DNA of 64,000 nt from Paenibacillus sanguinis 2301083 = DSM 16941 (GCF_000374825.1 NZ_KB895379.1:124001-188000); one strand, 5' to 3'. Shown: positions 16,853-25,775, counted from the first letter of the stretch. Made by a program: numbers and translations. The notes: generated by a model not told the origin, from the sequence alone.

Positions 16853-18163
16853 TTAGCCCTCCACCGTTTCACTCTGCTTAAGAACGGCCAGCTTGCGAAT
16901 CCGGTGCTGCCCTACTTCACGCACAGCAAATATGTACCCCCGGTATTCAAATTCAGGCTTCTCCTGAATCGTAGGGATTCGTTTCAGCCGTCCGATCATA
17001 AATCCGCTTAGCGTGTCATAATCCTCTACCGGCAAAGGGATATCCAGTACAGCCTGGGCATCATGCAGCGACATGGTACCACTGAACAAATAACTCCCCT
17101 CCGCCACCTGCTCGAACTCGTGCTCTTCACTATCATGCTCATCATAAATATTACCAACGATTTCCTCCAGCAAATCCTCCATCGTGACGATCCCGGCTGT
17201 ACCGCCATATTCATCAACAATGACAGCCATCTGGATGCGGTTCTGCTGCATTTCCTCAAATAGCTCATTCGTTTTCCTCGACATCGGCGCGAAATGCGGC
17301 GGCGTTACCAGCTCCTGCAAATTCCACTTCTCCTGCTCCCCCCCACGCAAATAACGCAGCAAATCCTTACTGTGCAAAATCCCAACTACATTATCGATGG
17401 TCTCCTCATAGACAGGGAAGCGAGTATATTGCTCTTTGTCGGCCAGCTCGGCAACCGTTTGTCGATCAGCCTCCACAGGAATCCCTACGACATGAATCCG
17501 ATGGGTCATAATTTCATCAACCGTCAAATTATCAAAGTCAAAGATGTTATTAATCATCAGCTTCTCAATCGGCTGAATTGTCCCCATCTCTGTGCCGGTA
17601 TCCAGCATCATGCGAATCTCTTCCTCGGAAACCTCTTCATCATTGGCATTCGGATCGATTCCGAACAGTCTGACGATCAGGTTTGTCGAACCGGTAAGCA
17701 GCCTAACGAACGGCGCGGTCACCTTGGACAGCACCATAAGCGTGGTAGCTGCCAGCATCGCCATGCTTTCCGCTCTCTTCATCGCTACCCGTTTGGGAAC
17801 AAGTTCACCAAGCACCAATTGGAAATAGGATAACAGCAATGTGATGACGATCAACGAAATCGTGCTAAGTACGGAAGGCGCAAGCGGCACACCGAGCTGA
17901 ATCAAATAAGCGGCCAGGTCGCCTGCAAAGCTCTCTCCCGCATAGGCACTGGCAAAAAATCCGGCTAACGTAATCCCGATTTGAATTGTCGCGAGAAACT
18001 TGCTTGGCTCGCCGAGCAAGTTAAGAATAATCTTTGCCTTGCGATGACCCTGCTGCGCCATTGCTCTTATCTTATTATCGTTCAAGGAGATCAAAGCAAT
18101 TTCCGATGCGGCAAAAAAGGCATTAATCAAGATCAAAACAAGGATGATGAACAGCTCAACCAA
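16853..18163 (-). CDS. CNNM/CorC-family transporter (hemolysin C family, DUF21-CBS)
   Basis: A four-span DUF21 membrane domain (about residues 1-200, starting LFIILVLILINAFFAASEIAL) is followed by a CBS-domain pair (about 210-335; VDEIMTHRIHVVGIPVEA, then MAVIVDEYGGTAGIVTMEDLLEEIVG) and a C-terminal CorC_HlyC domain. Proteins of this family are linked to magnesium efflux or cobalt resistance; the old haemolysin name is misleading. I choose a TTG start at 18163, 7 bases after GGAGGTG; the upstream in-frame sequence lies in the leader. 436 aa is typical. A promoter, a small ORF and a terminator-like hairpin precede it, suggesting regulated read-through. Confidence 0.9.
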   Translation of the reverse strand: MVELFIILVLILINAFFAASEIALISLNDNKIRAMAQQGHRKAKIILNLLGEPSKFLATIQIGITLAGFFASAYAGESFAGDLAAYLIQLGVPLAPSVLSTISLIVITLLLSYFQLVLGELVPKRVAMKRAESMAMLAATTLMVLSKVTAPFVRLLTGSTNLIVRLFGIDPNANDEEVSEEEIRMMLDTGTEMGTIQPIEKLMINNIFDFDNLTVDEIMTHRIHVVGIPVEADRQTVAELADKEQYTRFPVYEETIDNVVGILHSKDLLRYLRGGEQEKWNLQELVTPPHFAPMSRKTNELFEEMQQNRIQMAVIVDEYGGTAGIVTMEDLLEEIVGNIYDEHDSEEHEFEQVAEGSYLFSGTMSLHDAQAVLDIPLPVEDYDTLSGFMIGRLKRIPTIQEKPEFEYRGYIFAVREVGQHRIRKLAVLKQSETVEG

Positions 18164-18191
18164 TCCTATACACCTCCAAATATTTCCCCGG

Positions 18192-18347
18192 TTATTTTGC
18201 CATAACGAATCCCAGGATATACGCAAAAAGGCATAACCCGCCGTCAATCACTTGACGCAGATTATGCCCGAGCATCCGCCAAAGGACGGATACTAAAGGA
18301 TTCAATTCAATTTGCTGGCTACTCTCGGGGTCGTCCGAAGCATTCAT
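18192..18347 (-). CDS. Putative 51-aa leader ORF upstream of corC
   Basis: An ATG at 18347 preceded by AGGAAGAGG at 8 bases opens a 51-codon frame that ends ILGFVMAK, 28 bp before the corC start. The first third is acidic and the last third hydrophobic (about residues 37-50). I recognise no family. Its 3' half is built from the terminator-like hairpin at 18225-18267, so it is either a real small membrane peptide or a leader peptide whose translation could open that hairpin. The codon use is not obviously different from its neighbours. Confidence 0.4.
   Translation of the reverse strand: MNASDDPESSQQIELNPLVSVLWRMLGHNLRQVIDGGLCLFAYILGFVMAK
18225..18267 (-). terminator. Terminator-like hairpin in the corC leader
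   Basis: On the minus strand GCATAA..TGCGTCAA pairs with TTGACG..TTATGC around a GTGA-type loop, followed by CTTTTTG. There is no T-run on the other strand. It lies between a consensus promoter (18382-18411) and corC, the arrangement of an attenuator. An upstream CCCGAG is complementary to CTCGGG at the base of this hairpin, and an ATCCG/CGGAT hairpin lies between them. Confidence 0.6.
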
Positions 18348-18381
18348 GGATGATACCTCTTCCTGACGGTAATTATAAATT

Positions 18382-18411
18382 ATTATAGGAAGGCCCTCAC
18401 CCTGTTGTCAA
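18382..18411 (-). promoter_or_regulatory. Consensus sigma-A promoter of the corC leader
   Basis: TTGACA (18411-18406), 18-base spacer, TATAAT (18387-18382) on the minus strand. Both hexamers are perfect. Predicted start near 18375, about 210 nt before the corC start codon. Confidence 0.82.
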
Positions 18412-18470
18412 GACGAACCATCTGGGTTATCCGTTCAACGAAATGCAATTCCCACGCTATTGAACTCCAT

Positions 18471-18638
18471 TTAACCGGAGGCGGGGTGATTATCCAAGGG
18501 GCTGGGGCGCCTGCCCTCCAGCGGGATATCTTCCAGCATCCGCTTCAGGTGAACACTTTCAATCCCCAGCACCTGTGCACATTCCTGCGGCGTCAGAAAT
18601 CCCCGCCGATAAGCTTCGATCACCTTTCGCTTGTCCAT
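18471..18638 (-). CDS. Small putative helix-turn-helix protein
   Basis: A 55-aa basic protein starting MDKRKVIEAYRRGFLTPQECAQVLG, which reads like a short helix-turn-helix of the sort in which a helix, LTPQECAQVLGI, precedes a recognition helix (VHLKRMLED). GGAGG lies 7 bases before the ATG at 18638; an upstream in-frame ATG lacks a site. The C-terminal tail is Pro/Arg-rich. It lies between cheR and corC, on the same strand. I do not recognise a named family; DNA binding is an inference from the pattern. Confidence 0.6.
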   Translation of the reverse strand: MDKRKVIEAYRRGFLTPQECAQVLGIESVHLKRMLEDIPLEGRRPSPLDNHPASG

Positions 18639-18698
18639 GACCTGACCTCCATTGACCGTATGCTTCAAGTATAGGAAAATTCAGGTGATAATATACAA

Positions 18699-19532
18699 TC
18701 AGGCCTTCTTGCGATAGAAGAAAGTTTCCGCCGGCTCCAGCCCGTATTGCCCTGGCGAGAAGATCTGCTCTGTACTGCCAACAAACAGAATACCGCCGGG
18801 GCGAAGCGCCCCTGCAAATTTATGATAGAGTCCATGCTTGGCTTCCTCGGTAAAATAAATCATGACGTTGCGGCATACAATCAGATCAAACCCTTGTTCG
18901 AACGTGTCCAGCAGCAGATTTTGCTTCTTGAAGGTAACCGCTTTTTTCAGCTTGGCATCAAAACGAAACATCGGGCCCTCCGCCGTGAAATAACGCTTGG
19001 CTACATCCTTGGGCACATCCTTCAATGAGCGCTCCAGGTAAAGTCCTTCCTGAGCCTTCGCCAACGCCCCCTCGTCAATATCCGTAGCGAGCAGATAGGT
19101 ACTGCTGAGAAGCCCTAAATCAGCCAGAATCATAGACAACGTATAAGGCTCCTCTCCGGTCGAACAAGCTGCGCTCCATACCCGCAGCGTTGGCCGTCCG
19201 GCAGATAGCTCTGGTAAAGCTTCATCCCGTAGGACTTCCCAGCGATTTGGGTTACGCCAGAACTCGGACACATTAATCGTCATCTTATCCAGGAACTCAT
19301 AAAACAATGGCTTGCTGCCCATCATGGCTTTATAGAAATCTGTGAATTTAGCGTAGCCGTTCTTGTTGCGCAGCGTAGTCAGCCGCCGCTTCATCTGCGC
19401 TTCCTTATATTGGGCCAAATCAATCCCCGTGCTCTTCTTGATGCTTTGAATGAATTCAAGGTAATCGTGATCTACGCCCATCTCTGCCTGGTCTGCCCGG
19501 GAAAATTCGGGGAAGTTGCGGTTCATATCCAT
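18699..19532 (-). CDS. cheR: Chemotaxis protein methyltransferase
   Basis: CheR transfers methyl groups from S-adenosylmethionine to glutamates of chemoreceptors. The N-terminal helical domain carries [17 protein letters not shown] and the conserved [17 protein letters not shown]; the SAM site is [19 protein letters not shown]. 277 aa. The ATG at 19532 lies in the end of ndk (10-base overlap), but a start at the later ATG in AEMGVDHDY is also possible and gives a length closer to the B. subtilis protein. The cheR-ndk-hepT order is the same as in B. subtilis. Confidence 0.93.
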   Translation of the reverse strand: MDMNRNFPEFSRADQAEMGVDHDYLEFIQSIKKSTGIDLAQYKEAQMKRRLTTLRNKNGYAKFTDFYKAMMGSKPLFYEFLDKMTINVSEFWRNPNRWEVLRDEALPELSAGRPTLRVWSAACSTGEEPYTLSMILADLGLLSSTYLLATDIDEGALAKAQEGLYLERSLKDVPKDVAKRYFTAEGPMFRFDAKLKKAVTFKKQNLLLDTFEQGFDLIVCRNVMIYFTEEAKHGLYHKFAGALRPGGILFVGSTEQIFSPGQYGLEPAETFFYRKKA

Positions 19533-19966
19533 GAGCCCACGCTTCTCGAATATTTCACGAGTTCCCGTTCCGTAAAGAAGTTGGCGATTTCCCGTTCGGC
19601 GCTCTGGGTGCCATCCGAACCATGTACAAGATTGAAGGGGGTATGCGCGGCAAAATCCCCGCGAATCGTTCCGGGCAACGCCTCTGTTACTTTTGTCTTG
19701 CCAATCACCATACGGGATAACGCAATGATGTCATCGCCTGTCCAGACCATGGCAAATACCGGACCGGAAGTAATGAAGCTCACCAGTTCATCAAAGAAGG
19801 GCTTCCCTACATGCTCGCTATAATGCTTCTTGGCCTGAGCCTCCGTAACTTGAGTCAGCTTGGCCGCGATCATTTGAAAGCCCTTATCTTCAAATCGGCT
19901 CACGATTCTGCCGACCAACCCACGCTGCACGCCGTCTGGTTTAACCATCAAAAAAGTTCTTTCCAT
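19523..19966 (-). CDS. ndk: Nucleoside diphosphate kinase
   Basis: Transfers the terminal phosphate from ATP to other nucleoside diphosphates through a phosphohistidine. Start [20 protein letters not shown]; the active-site His is in [17 protein letters not shown]. 147 aa, normal. I use the ATG at 19966 preceded by GGGAGGGG; the longer frame lacks support. It overlaps cheR. Confidence 0.96.
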   Translation of the reverse strand: MERTFLMVKPDGVQRGLVGRIVSRFEDKGFQMIAAKLTQVTEAQAKKHYSEHVGKPFFDELVSFITSGPVFAMVWTGDDIIALSRMVIGKTKVTEALPGTIRGDFAAHTPFNLVHGSDGTQSAEREIANFFTERELVKYSRSVGSWI

Positions 19967-20084
19967 GGGTCCCCTCCCGAAAAAGTCAACATTTTCCATG
20001 CATTAGCTGGGCGCCTCATCCGATTTGACGGAAAGAAGACGGTTTCATCTGCATTTTATCAGATATTCACGAAATAGGTAAAGA

Positions 20085-21059
20085 TTAATAGGCACGTTTA
20101 TTCACAAAGCGGGCAATATCCTGCAAATGAGTCCGTGATGCAGTATCCGCCAGTCCTTCCAACGCCTTGAGGGCCTTGTCAATGAAACGATCAGCCAGCA
20201 ACTCTGCTCGTTTAATTCCATCACTGCCGCGAATCATCTCGATAGCCCGCTTCTCTTGTCCGGTCCCGTCCCCTGCTTGTATACCGCGAATTTCCTGCAG
20301 CAAAGGCTCTCTTAGCTCGGCTTCCTGCAAGGCAAAAAGTACGGGCAGTGTAATATTGCCCTGACGCATATCGCTGCCTGGCGGTTTGCCAATCGTCTTC
20401 TCCGTTCCGAACAAATCAAGCAAATCATCACGGATTTGGAAGGCCATGCCTACATTATAGCCATATCGGTAGAGCGCAGAGCTTACCTCTTGGGAAGCCT
20501 CGGCCGCCATCGCTCCCAACTGGCAGCTTATAGCAATCAGCAGAGCCGTCTTGCGGCGAATCCGCAGCAAATAGTTCCTGACGCTCTGCTCGGTATTGAA
20601 AAAATCGCGGATTTGCTCCATCTCGCCAATGGACATTTCCACCATCGCCTTGGCCAGTATTCGGTGTATGTATGGATTGTTTAACTTTGTTACCTGCTGG
20701 AGCGCCTTGGCGTAGATATAATCACCTGTATACATGGCAATTCGATTATCCCACTTCGACTTGACCGTAGCCTTCCCCCGCCGCGTGTCAGCATCGTCTA
20801 TCACATCGTCATGCACCAGTGAGGCGGAATGGATCATTTCAAGGGGCACGGCGATGTATTGCAGCTTCTGCAAATCGTAATTGCCGAATTTGCCACCGAG
20901 CAAGACGAACACAGGGCGCAGCCGCTTCCCACCCGCCTTCAGCAAATGCAAGGATGTTTCACTCAGCAGATCATCCTCGTCTTCAATCGCCAGATAAAGC
21001 TGCTTCTCGATGTAATCCATATCTTTTTTTAACGCACCAAAAATATCCAATAGTTTCAT
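20085..21059 (-). CDS. hepT: Heptaprenyl diphosphate synthase component II
   Basis: The catalytic prenyltransferase subunit that elongates farnesyl diphosphate to the C35 side chain of menaquinone-7, working with HepS. Both Asp-rich motifs are present: LVHDDVIDDADTRRG (first DDxxD) and FQIRDDLLDLFG (second). GGKRLRPVFVLL near residue 43 binds the diphosphate. 324 aa, full length. Its start overlaps the mqnA stop by 4 bases, so it is coupled to the quinone genes upstream. Confidence 0.95.
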   Translation of the reverse strand: MKLLDIFGALKKDMDYIEKQLYLAIEDEDDLLSETSLHLLKAGGKRLRPVFVLLGGKFGNYDLQKLQYIAVPLEMIHSASLVHDDVIDDADTRRGKATVKSKWDNRIAMYTGDYIYAKALQQVTKLNNPYIHRILAKAMVEMSIGEMEQIRDFFNTEQSVRNYLLRIRRKTALLIAISCQLGAMAAEASQEVSSALYRYGYNVGMAFQIRDDLLDLFGTEKTIGKPPGSDMRQGNITLPVLFALQEAELREPLLQEIRGIQAGDGTGQEKRAIEMIRGSDGIKRAELLADRFIDKALKALEGLADTASRTHLQDIARFVNKRAY

Positions 21060-21922
21060 TCTTTCACCCGTGTCAACGAATTATGACTCCATATTTCCAT
21101 GTTCACCCGATGATCCAGCAAACCCATTTCATAAGCATAATCGAAATAAAGCGATAAGCCCTTGCGACGTTCCGGTCCAAAATCATAATGCAGGTTGTGA
21201 AAATAATGCTGCCAGTATTCACCGGTTCCACCGAGCTCTTCGCAAGCCTTCAGGACCAGTGGTGCTACATCAGCAAGACTTCTCTGCTTGCTGTCCTCAA
21301 AAGCCAAAGTAATCTCCTCCAGAAACTTTTCATGGCCCCAAACAAAGGACTGCTGCACTGCCCACACGGCAAAGGTCATGCCATAACCGGTCCAAGCCTT
21401 CCAGATTTCCCCAAGGTCTGTCATGATATAACCGGGGTGATGCCAAGAGGCCTGAATAGCTTGATCCCCAATCAGCAGCGCCGCATCACTGTCTTCCATC
21501 ATTGCCTCCAGATTGGGATCACTGTCCCAATAGCTTGGCTTCCCGCCATAGGCCTTGTCCATAATAATTTTCAACAGATTTACCGAAGTGGCCGATGTAT
21601 TCGTTAAGGCAATTCGTCCATTCACCACTTGATGAAGCGGCTTCCGCGAAAAGAGCAGGATAGAGTTGACAGGCCCGTCAGAGCTCACCGAGAGATTGGG
21701 CAGCAAGATCAGATGATCACTTCCCCGCCCATAGGCAAACGAGGACATGGGTGATATATCCAGGCTTCCCTCCAGCATTCGCCCATTCAACTTCGATGGC
21801 ACCTCAGTCACCAGGCGGCTGCCTTGCGAGAGATTAGCCGTCTCAAAATAGTGAAAGACGGGCCACACATTGCTGTATTTTATTTTGCCGATGAGGATGT
21901 CTCTATTGCTTGTGCTCTGCAT
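21056..21922 (-). CDS. mqnA: Chorismate dehydratase (futalosine menaquinone pathway)
   Basis: MqnA dehydrates chorismate to 3-enolpyruvylbenzoate, the first step of the futalosine route to menaquinone. The family shows as IGKIKYSNVWPVFHYF at the N-terminus, SPMSSFAYGRG (substrate pocket), and ALLIGDQAI. I start at MQSTSNRD (ATG 21922) 5 bases after GGGGGGA, giving 288 aa; the longer frame with many Trp codons is not plausible. It overlaps ubiX by 20 bases. Other pathway genes (mqnB-E) are not in the window. Confidence 0.9.
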   Translation of the reverse strand: MQSTSNRDILIGKIKYSNVWPVFHYFETANLSQGSRLVTEVPSKLNGRMLEGSLDISPMSSFAYGRGSDHLILLPNLSVSSDGPVNSILLFSRKPLHQVVNGRIALTNTSATSVNLLKIIMDKAYGGKPSYWDSDPNLEAMMEDSDAALLIGDQAIQASWHHPGYIMTDLGEIWKAWTGYGMTFAVWAVQQSFVWGHEKFLEEITLAFEDSKQRSLADVAPLVLKACEELGGTGEYWQHYFHNLHYDFGPERRKGLSLYFDYAYEMGLLDHRVNMEIWSHNSLTRVKE

Positions 21923-22520
21923 CGTGATCCCCCCATCTATGAAATAAAGCATGTTCGATCCCCAAGTTATCCAGTACCTTGCCCACCATAAATGCCACCA
22001 GATCATCAATGGTCTGCGGACCGAAATAAAACGCCGGCATCGCAGGAATCATGCGAACCCCTAAACGAGATAGCTTAAGCATGTTCTCCAGGTGAATGGC
22101 ATGTAGCGGAGTCTCACGCGGAACCAGCACTAATGGCCGGCCTTCCTTGAGCATAACGTCCGCCGCGCGGGCCATCAAATTGTCGGAAGCCCCCGTGGCG
22201 ATGGAGGATAACGTGCCCATCGAACAAGGCATCACGATCATTCCGTAGGTAAGAAAAGAGCCGCTGGCGATCGAAGCGCCGATATCGGCAATCGGATGGT
22301 ACACGAGCTTGCCGGGAAGTGCGCCGAAGCTCGTCCGCAGCACTTCGTCCCGATTTGTCGTATCCCAGCCGAGCTCTTCCTTGATCACCCGCCAGCCCGC
22401 ATTGGAAATAACCAGATGGACGGTAAACTGCATACCGAGCAGTGTTTCAATCAACTTAATCCCGTAAATGGAGCCGCTGGCCCCGGTCAGGCCAACGACA
22501 ATCGTTTTGGTTCTGTTCAT
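21903..22520 (-). CDS. ubiX: Flavin prenyltransferase (UbiX family)
   Basis: UbiX prenylates FMN to make the cofactor used by UbiD-type decarboxylases. The N-terminal VVGLTGASGSIYGIKLIE and the central MPCSMGTLSSIATGASDNLMARAADVMLKEGRPLVLVPRETP motifs are diagnostic. 205 aa. Set among mqnA, ubiA and menG, it most likely supports the late decarboxylation step of the futalosine pathway; a UbiD partner is not in the window. It overlaps ubiA by 4 bases. Confidence 0.92.
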   Translation of the reverse strand: MNRTKTIVVGLTGASGSIYGIKLIETLLGMQFTVHLVISNAGWRVIKEELGWDTTNRDEVLRTSFGALPGKLVYHPIADIGASIASGSFLTYGMIVMPCSMGTLSSIATGASDNLMARAADVMLKEGRPLVLVPRETPLHAIHLENMLKLSRLGVRMIPAMPAFYFGPQTIDDLVAFMVGKVLDNLGIEHALFHRWGDHDAEHKQ

Positions 22521-23392
22521 CTGTAATGGCGCACCACCAAGTCGATCAAAGTAAACGAAAATACCACAATGCTAAGTACACCGTTCATCGTAAAGAATGC
22601 GGTCTGCAGACGGCTTAAATCCCCCGGAGACACGATATGATGCTCATAGAACAAGATGAGATAAGCGATAATCATGCCAACAACATACCACCAGCCCAAA
22701 TCCATCATAAGCAGCATGGCGATGAAGCCTAACGCCGTTAAAATGTGGAACGCCTGGGCAATCTTTAACGATTTGGCTACTCCGAAGCGTACCGGGATAG
22801 AATGAAGCCCCTCTTCCTTATCAAACTCCACATCCTGACAGGCATAAATAATATCAAACCCGGCAATCCAGAACGTAATGGTAGCAAAGAAAATCATCGC
22901 CGTCCAGTCAACCTTCCCGGTCACCGCAGCCCAACCGCCCAATGGCGCCAAAGCGATCGTCAGGCCTAGCACAACATGGCAGAGCCAGGTAAAACGTTTG
23001 GTGTAGGAGTAGAATACCAGCATCACTACAGCAATAGGCAATAACTTAAGTGCCAACGGTTCGAGCTCGGAGGCAGCCCAGAACAGCAAAAGAAAGGAGG
23101 CAATAATAAATACGATAACTTCACTAATCTTAAGCAAGCCTGCCGGAATGGCGCGCCCTGCAGTGCGCGGATTCTTCGCATCGCTGACCCGGTCGATCAA
23201 CCGGTTAAGCCCCATAGCCGCGCTACGTGCTCCAAACATGGCAAGCAGCACCCAGCCAATTTGCGTCCAGGAAGGAAGCGTATTGTTAACCACTTCGGAG
23301 CCCAGCAGTGCTCCCATAAATGCAAAAGGAAGAGCGAACACCGTATGCTCGAATTTAATCATCTGCAGAAAAATATTGATTTTCTTAATCAT
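22517..23392 (-). CDS. ubiA: UbiA-family prenyltransferase (MqnP-like)
   Basis: A membrane prenyltransferase with about eight or nine spans. The first Asp-rich motif is seen in MGLNRLIDRVSDAKNPRTAGR and the second in GFDIIYACQDVEFDKEEGL. Start chosen at MIKKINIFLQ (ATG 23392), 7 bases after AAGGAG located in the tail of menG; 291 aa. In a futalosine context the acceptor would be a dihydroxynaphthoate-type acid (MqnP role) rather than 4-hydroxybenzoate; this is inferred from neighbours, since homology alone would suggest UbiA. Confidence 0.88.
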   Translation of the reverse strand: MIKKINIFLQMIKFEHTVFALPFAFMGALLGSEVVNNTLPSWTQIGWVLLAMFGARSAAMGLNRLIDRVSDAKNPRTAGRAIPAGLLKISEVIVFIIASFLLLFWAASELEPLALKLLPIAVVMLVFYSYTKRFTWLCHVVLGLTIALAPLGGWAAVTGKVDWTAMIFFATITFWIAGFDIIYACQDVEFDKEEGLHSIPVRFGVAKSLKIAQAFHILTALGFIAMLLMMDLGWWYVVGMIIAYLILFYEHHIVSPGDLSRLQTAFFTMNGVLSIVVFSFTLIDLVVRHYR

Positions 23393-24119
23393 GCCTACTC
23401 TCCTTCGTTCCGATGTGCAGAGCAGCAATTCCACCGGTTAAAGGATAGGCTTCGACCCCGGTTAATCCCGTCTCCCGGAAAATTTGGGCAAGCTCTGCGC
23501 GCCCGGGGAACTGAACCAGTGATTCAGGCAGCCACTTATATTGCTGGTACCGCTTGGCCACTAGCTTGCCGACCATCGGCATAATTTTCTGGAAGTAAAA
23601 ATAATAAAGTCCCTTGAAGGGCTGCCAGGTCGGCTTGGACAATTCCAGACAAACAACCATGCCCCCCGGCTTCACAACCCGCTGCATCTCCCGCAAGACC
23701 TGACGCAGGTCAGGTACATTTCGCAAGCCGAAACCGATCGTCGCATAATCAAAGCTATCATCCTCAAACGGCAATGCCATCGCATTCCCCTGAATCAAGG
23801 AGATTTGCGATTCAAGCCCACTTTCCTTCACCTTGCGGCGTCCAAACTCCAGCATATTCTCGCTAAAATCAAGGCCCGTGATCGTTCCCCCGCTCGCCTG
23901 AGCCATACTGATCGTCCAATCACAGGTGCCGCAGCATAAATCAATAGCCGTATCCCCAGGGGACATCTTCATCTTGGCCATCGTAAATTTACGCCAGGCC
24001 TTATGGCGTCTAAAGCTAATTAAATCATTCATCATATCGTATTTTGGAGCAATGCTCTCAAAGACGGAGTGTACAAACTGTTCCTTGTTCTCTGATGAAG
24101 TCGATGGACTCATTCGCAA
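23385..24119 (-). CDS. menG: Demethylmenaquinone methyltransferase
   Basis: MenG/UbiE methylates the quinone ring in the last step of menaquinone synthesis. The class I SAM fold shows as TAIDLCCGTCDWTISMA (motif I), with FGLRNVPDLRQVLREMQRVVKPGG and the N-terminal FESIAPKYDMMNDLISFRRHKAWR. 244 aa. It is between hepS (5 bp away) and ubiA (8-base overlap). This corresponds to menH/menG of the B. subtilis hepS-menH-hepT cluster. Confidence 0.95.
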   Translation of the reverse strand: MRMSPSTSSENKEQFVHSVFESIAPKYDMMNDLISFRRHKAWRKFTMAKMKMSPGDTAIDLCCGTCDWTISMAQASGGTITGLDFSENMLEFGRRKVKESGLESQISLIQGNAMALPFEDDSFDYATIGFGLRNVPDLRQVLREMQRVVKPGGMVVCLELSKPTWQPFKGLYYFYFQKIMPMVGKLVAKRYQQYKWLPESLVQFPGRAELAQIFRETGLTGVEAYPLTGGIAALHIGTKESRHD

Positions 24120-24124
24120 ATTAC

Positions 24125-24997
24125 CTACCCTTCTTGCACGGAACGGCGCACAGGCGACAAAACGGCGGCAAACGGCTCTATAATCGCTCGCAGTTCAGCC
24201 CGCACCGTTTCTTTGTTGCATTCATGAAGCAGTGACTGCACATGGTCCACAGATTGGTGGAGCATGGATGTTAGCTGCTCTCTGATATTGTATTTAGCTA
24301 AAAGCAGCGTCCAGTCGCGTTCCCCGATCTTGCGCTCGGAAATCGTCTCCCGTTCCTCGGAGGTTGCGGCTTCCATAATTCGCAAATAAGCGTAACCTTT
24401 GCGATCTTGCGGCAATTGTCCAGCCAAGCGAATTTCGTCTGTCACAACCTCGCAATGACTTAATTCCGCAAGCAGATGCTGCCACAAGTTTTGGACCGAT
24501 TGGTCGAGCAAATGCGTGAAAGAAAGAAAAAGTCCCATTCTCACATGGACACATTCCTTCACATACTCCTCAGCCGGAAGCACCATCCGCTTAAGTCGAC
24601 TGTAAAGCCGTGCCTTCAGGCGGTTCACCTCGCAAATGGCCCCACTCATCCGGGAGACCATGCCGATCTCTCCGGCCTGAGCCAGCAGTTGATAGAAGAC
24701 CCCGCTAAAGTAGTCTCCCGCTAGCACCTTGAGCTGCCTGGAACGCATCTCCGGTGACGCCTCGGCTAGCCCCTGCTCCAAATCGATCTGATCATGGGTA
24801 TCCATCCCCAGCTGCACAAGAAAAGCAGCAAGCGTGCAGGTCTCTGCCGCTGAAGATGAGCCTTCCTCCCGTTCGTTAAGAAAGGTATAAAGCAAGCGAA
24901 CACGGGGCACCGGAAATTCCGGAAGCGCCGTGTATGCGGTAATCATGTCATAGCTGACATATTTATGTGCCAATTCAGTTATGCGATTAGGTTTCAT
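24125..24997 (-). CDS. hepS: Heptaprenyl diphosphate synthase component I
   Basis: The non-catalytic partner of HepT, needed for C35 chain formation. The family has low conservation, but the all-helical sequence, KYVSYDMITAYTALPEFPVPRVRLLYTFL, a later LGMDTHDQIDLEQG and KVLAGDYFSGVFYQLLAQAGEI match HepS. I start at MKPNRITEL (ATG 24997), 6 bases after GGAGG; 290 aa. Synteny with hepT/menG supports the call. Confidence 0.88.
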   Translation of the reverse strand: MKPNRITELAHKYVSYDMITAYTALPEFPVPRVRLLYTFLNEREEGSSSAAETCTLAAFLVQLGMDTHDQIDLEQGLAEASPEMRSRQLKVLAGDYFSGVFYQLLAQAGEIGMVSRMSGAICEVNRLKARLYSRLKRMVLPAEEYVKECVHVRMGLFLSFTHLLDQSVQNLWQHLLAELSHCEVVTDEIRLAGQLPQDRKGYAYLRIMEAATSEERETISERKIGERDWTLLLAKYNIREQLTSMLHQSVDHVQSLLHECNKETVRAELRAIIEPFAAVLSPVRRSVQEG

Positions 24998-25065
24998 CCT
25001 TTGCCTCCGAGCCGCTAGTCCTTTATCATTCATTGATTCACAATAATTCTGTCACAATCTTGTCT

Positions 25066-25074
25066 ATTATAGCA
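25066..25074 (-). promoter_or_regulatory. Extended -10 promoter upstream of hepS
   Basis: TGC directly followed by TATAAT (25071-25066) on the minus strand, about 70 bp before hepS. The -35 region is poor, as is common with extended -10 promoters. Confidence 0.5.
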
Positions 25075-25130
25075 TATGTTATTTCACTGCGCACAGAGGC
25101 GAATGGTGATCCACATGAGAAATAGTGGCA

Positions 25131-25673
25131 CTACTGATTCAGAAAGCGAGACTTCCATAGCTGCGTTTCCGTGATATGCATGCTTGACTGCAAATCCTCC
25201 GGCAATGGGCCATTTCCCATATCACGTAAGCCAAACAATTCCTCAGTTGATATCTCGTCCCGCCTCACATCGGCCGCAATAAGCAGATATCTCGTACCCA
25301 GCCAGCGATCCTCGGCCAGCACACGCAACAGCAGTTGGTCTACATTGCTCGTGTGCTCAAAGGCAAAGGAAATCAGTTCGGCCATCCCCTGATAAACCTG
25401 CTCCGTGCTTGACTCCTCATCCGTTACCTTCAAATCGACCGACAGGATGCCCGCATTCAAATCCACCTTGGCAAGCGGCAACGGGAGCGGCAGCACGGAC
25501 AAGCCATCAACCAGGTTATCCTCGGTTAGCCTGCCAGGCTTTTGTCCAGCAAATACAGTAGCGGCATACGGCTTCTGCTCCCTCTGTGGATGACCAAGTG
25601 AAGATATCGCTGCCCACAACACAGCACAGCTCATGGCCAGCAGCATTGCTCGGAAGACTATTTTCCCATACAT
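25131..25673 (-). CDS. Conserved hypothetical secreted or membrane-anchored protein
   Basis: A 180-aa protein with an N-terminal hydrophobic segment (about residues 5-24, IVFRAMLLAMSCAVLWAAI), so probably exported. The rest is a soluble domain with alternating strands (KVDLNAGILSVDLKV) and an acidic C-terminal half. The layout (amphipathic strands, a helix of the type VYQGMAELISFAFEHTSNVDQLLLRVL) faintly recalls GerMN-type domains, but I would not assign it. AAGGGAG lies before the ATG. It is between hepS and mtrB on the same strand. Confidence 0.75.
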   Translation of the reverse strand: MYGKIVFRAMLLAMSCAVLWAAISSLGHPQREQKPYAATVFAGQKPGRLTEDNLVDGLSVLPLPLPLAKVDLNAGILSVDLKVTDEESSTEQVYQGMAELISFAFEHTSNVDQLLLRVLAEDRWLGTRYLLIAADVRRDEISTEELFGLRDMGNGPLPEDLQSSMHITETQLWKSRFLNQ

Positions 25674-25753
25674 GGGGCACTCTCCCTTCAGATGCGCTCA
25701 GACAGTTTAATATATCCCACCTGTCCAAGAGTCCTATACCCCATTGTACATAG

Positions 25754-25775
25754 AAAAAAAGCAGGCTATGCCTGC
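25754..25775 (-). terminator. Intrinsic terminator after mtrB
   Basis: GCAGGC-ATA-GCCTGC followed by seven T on the minus strand, 11 bp past the mtrB stop. Confidence 0.85.
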
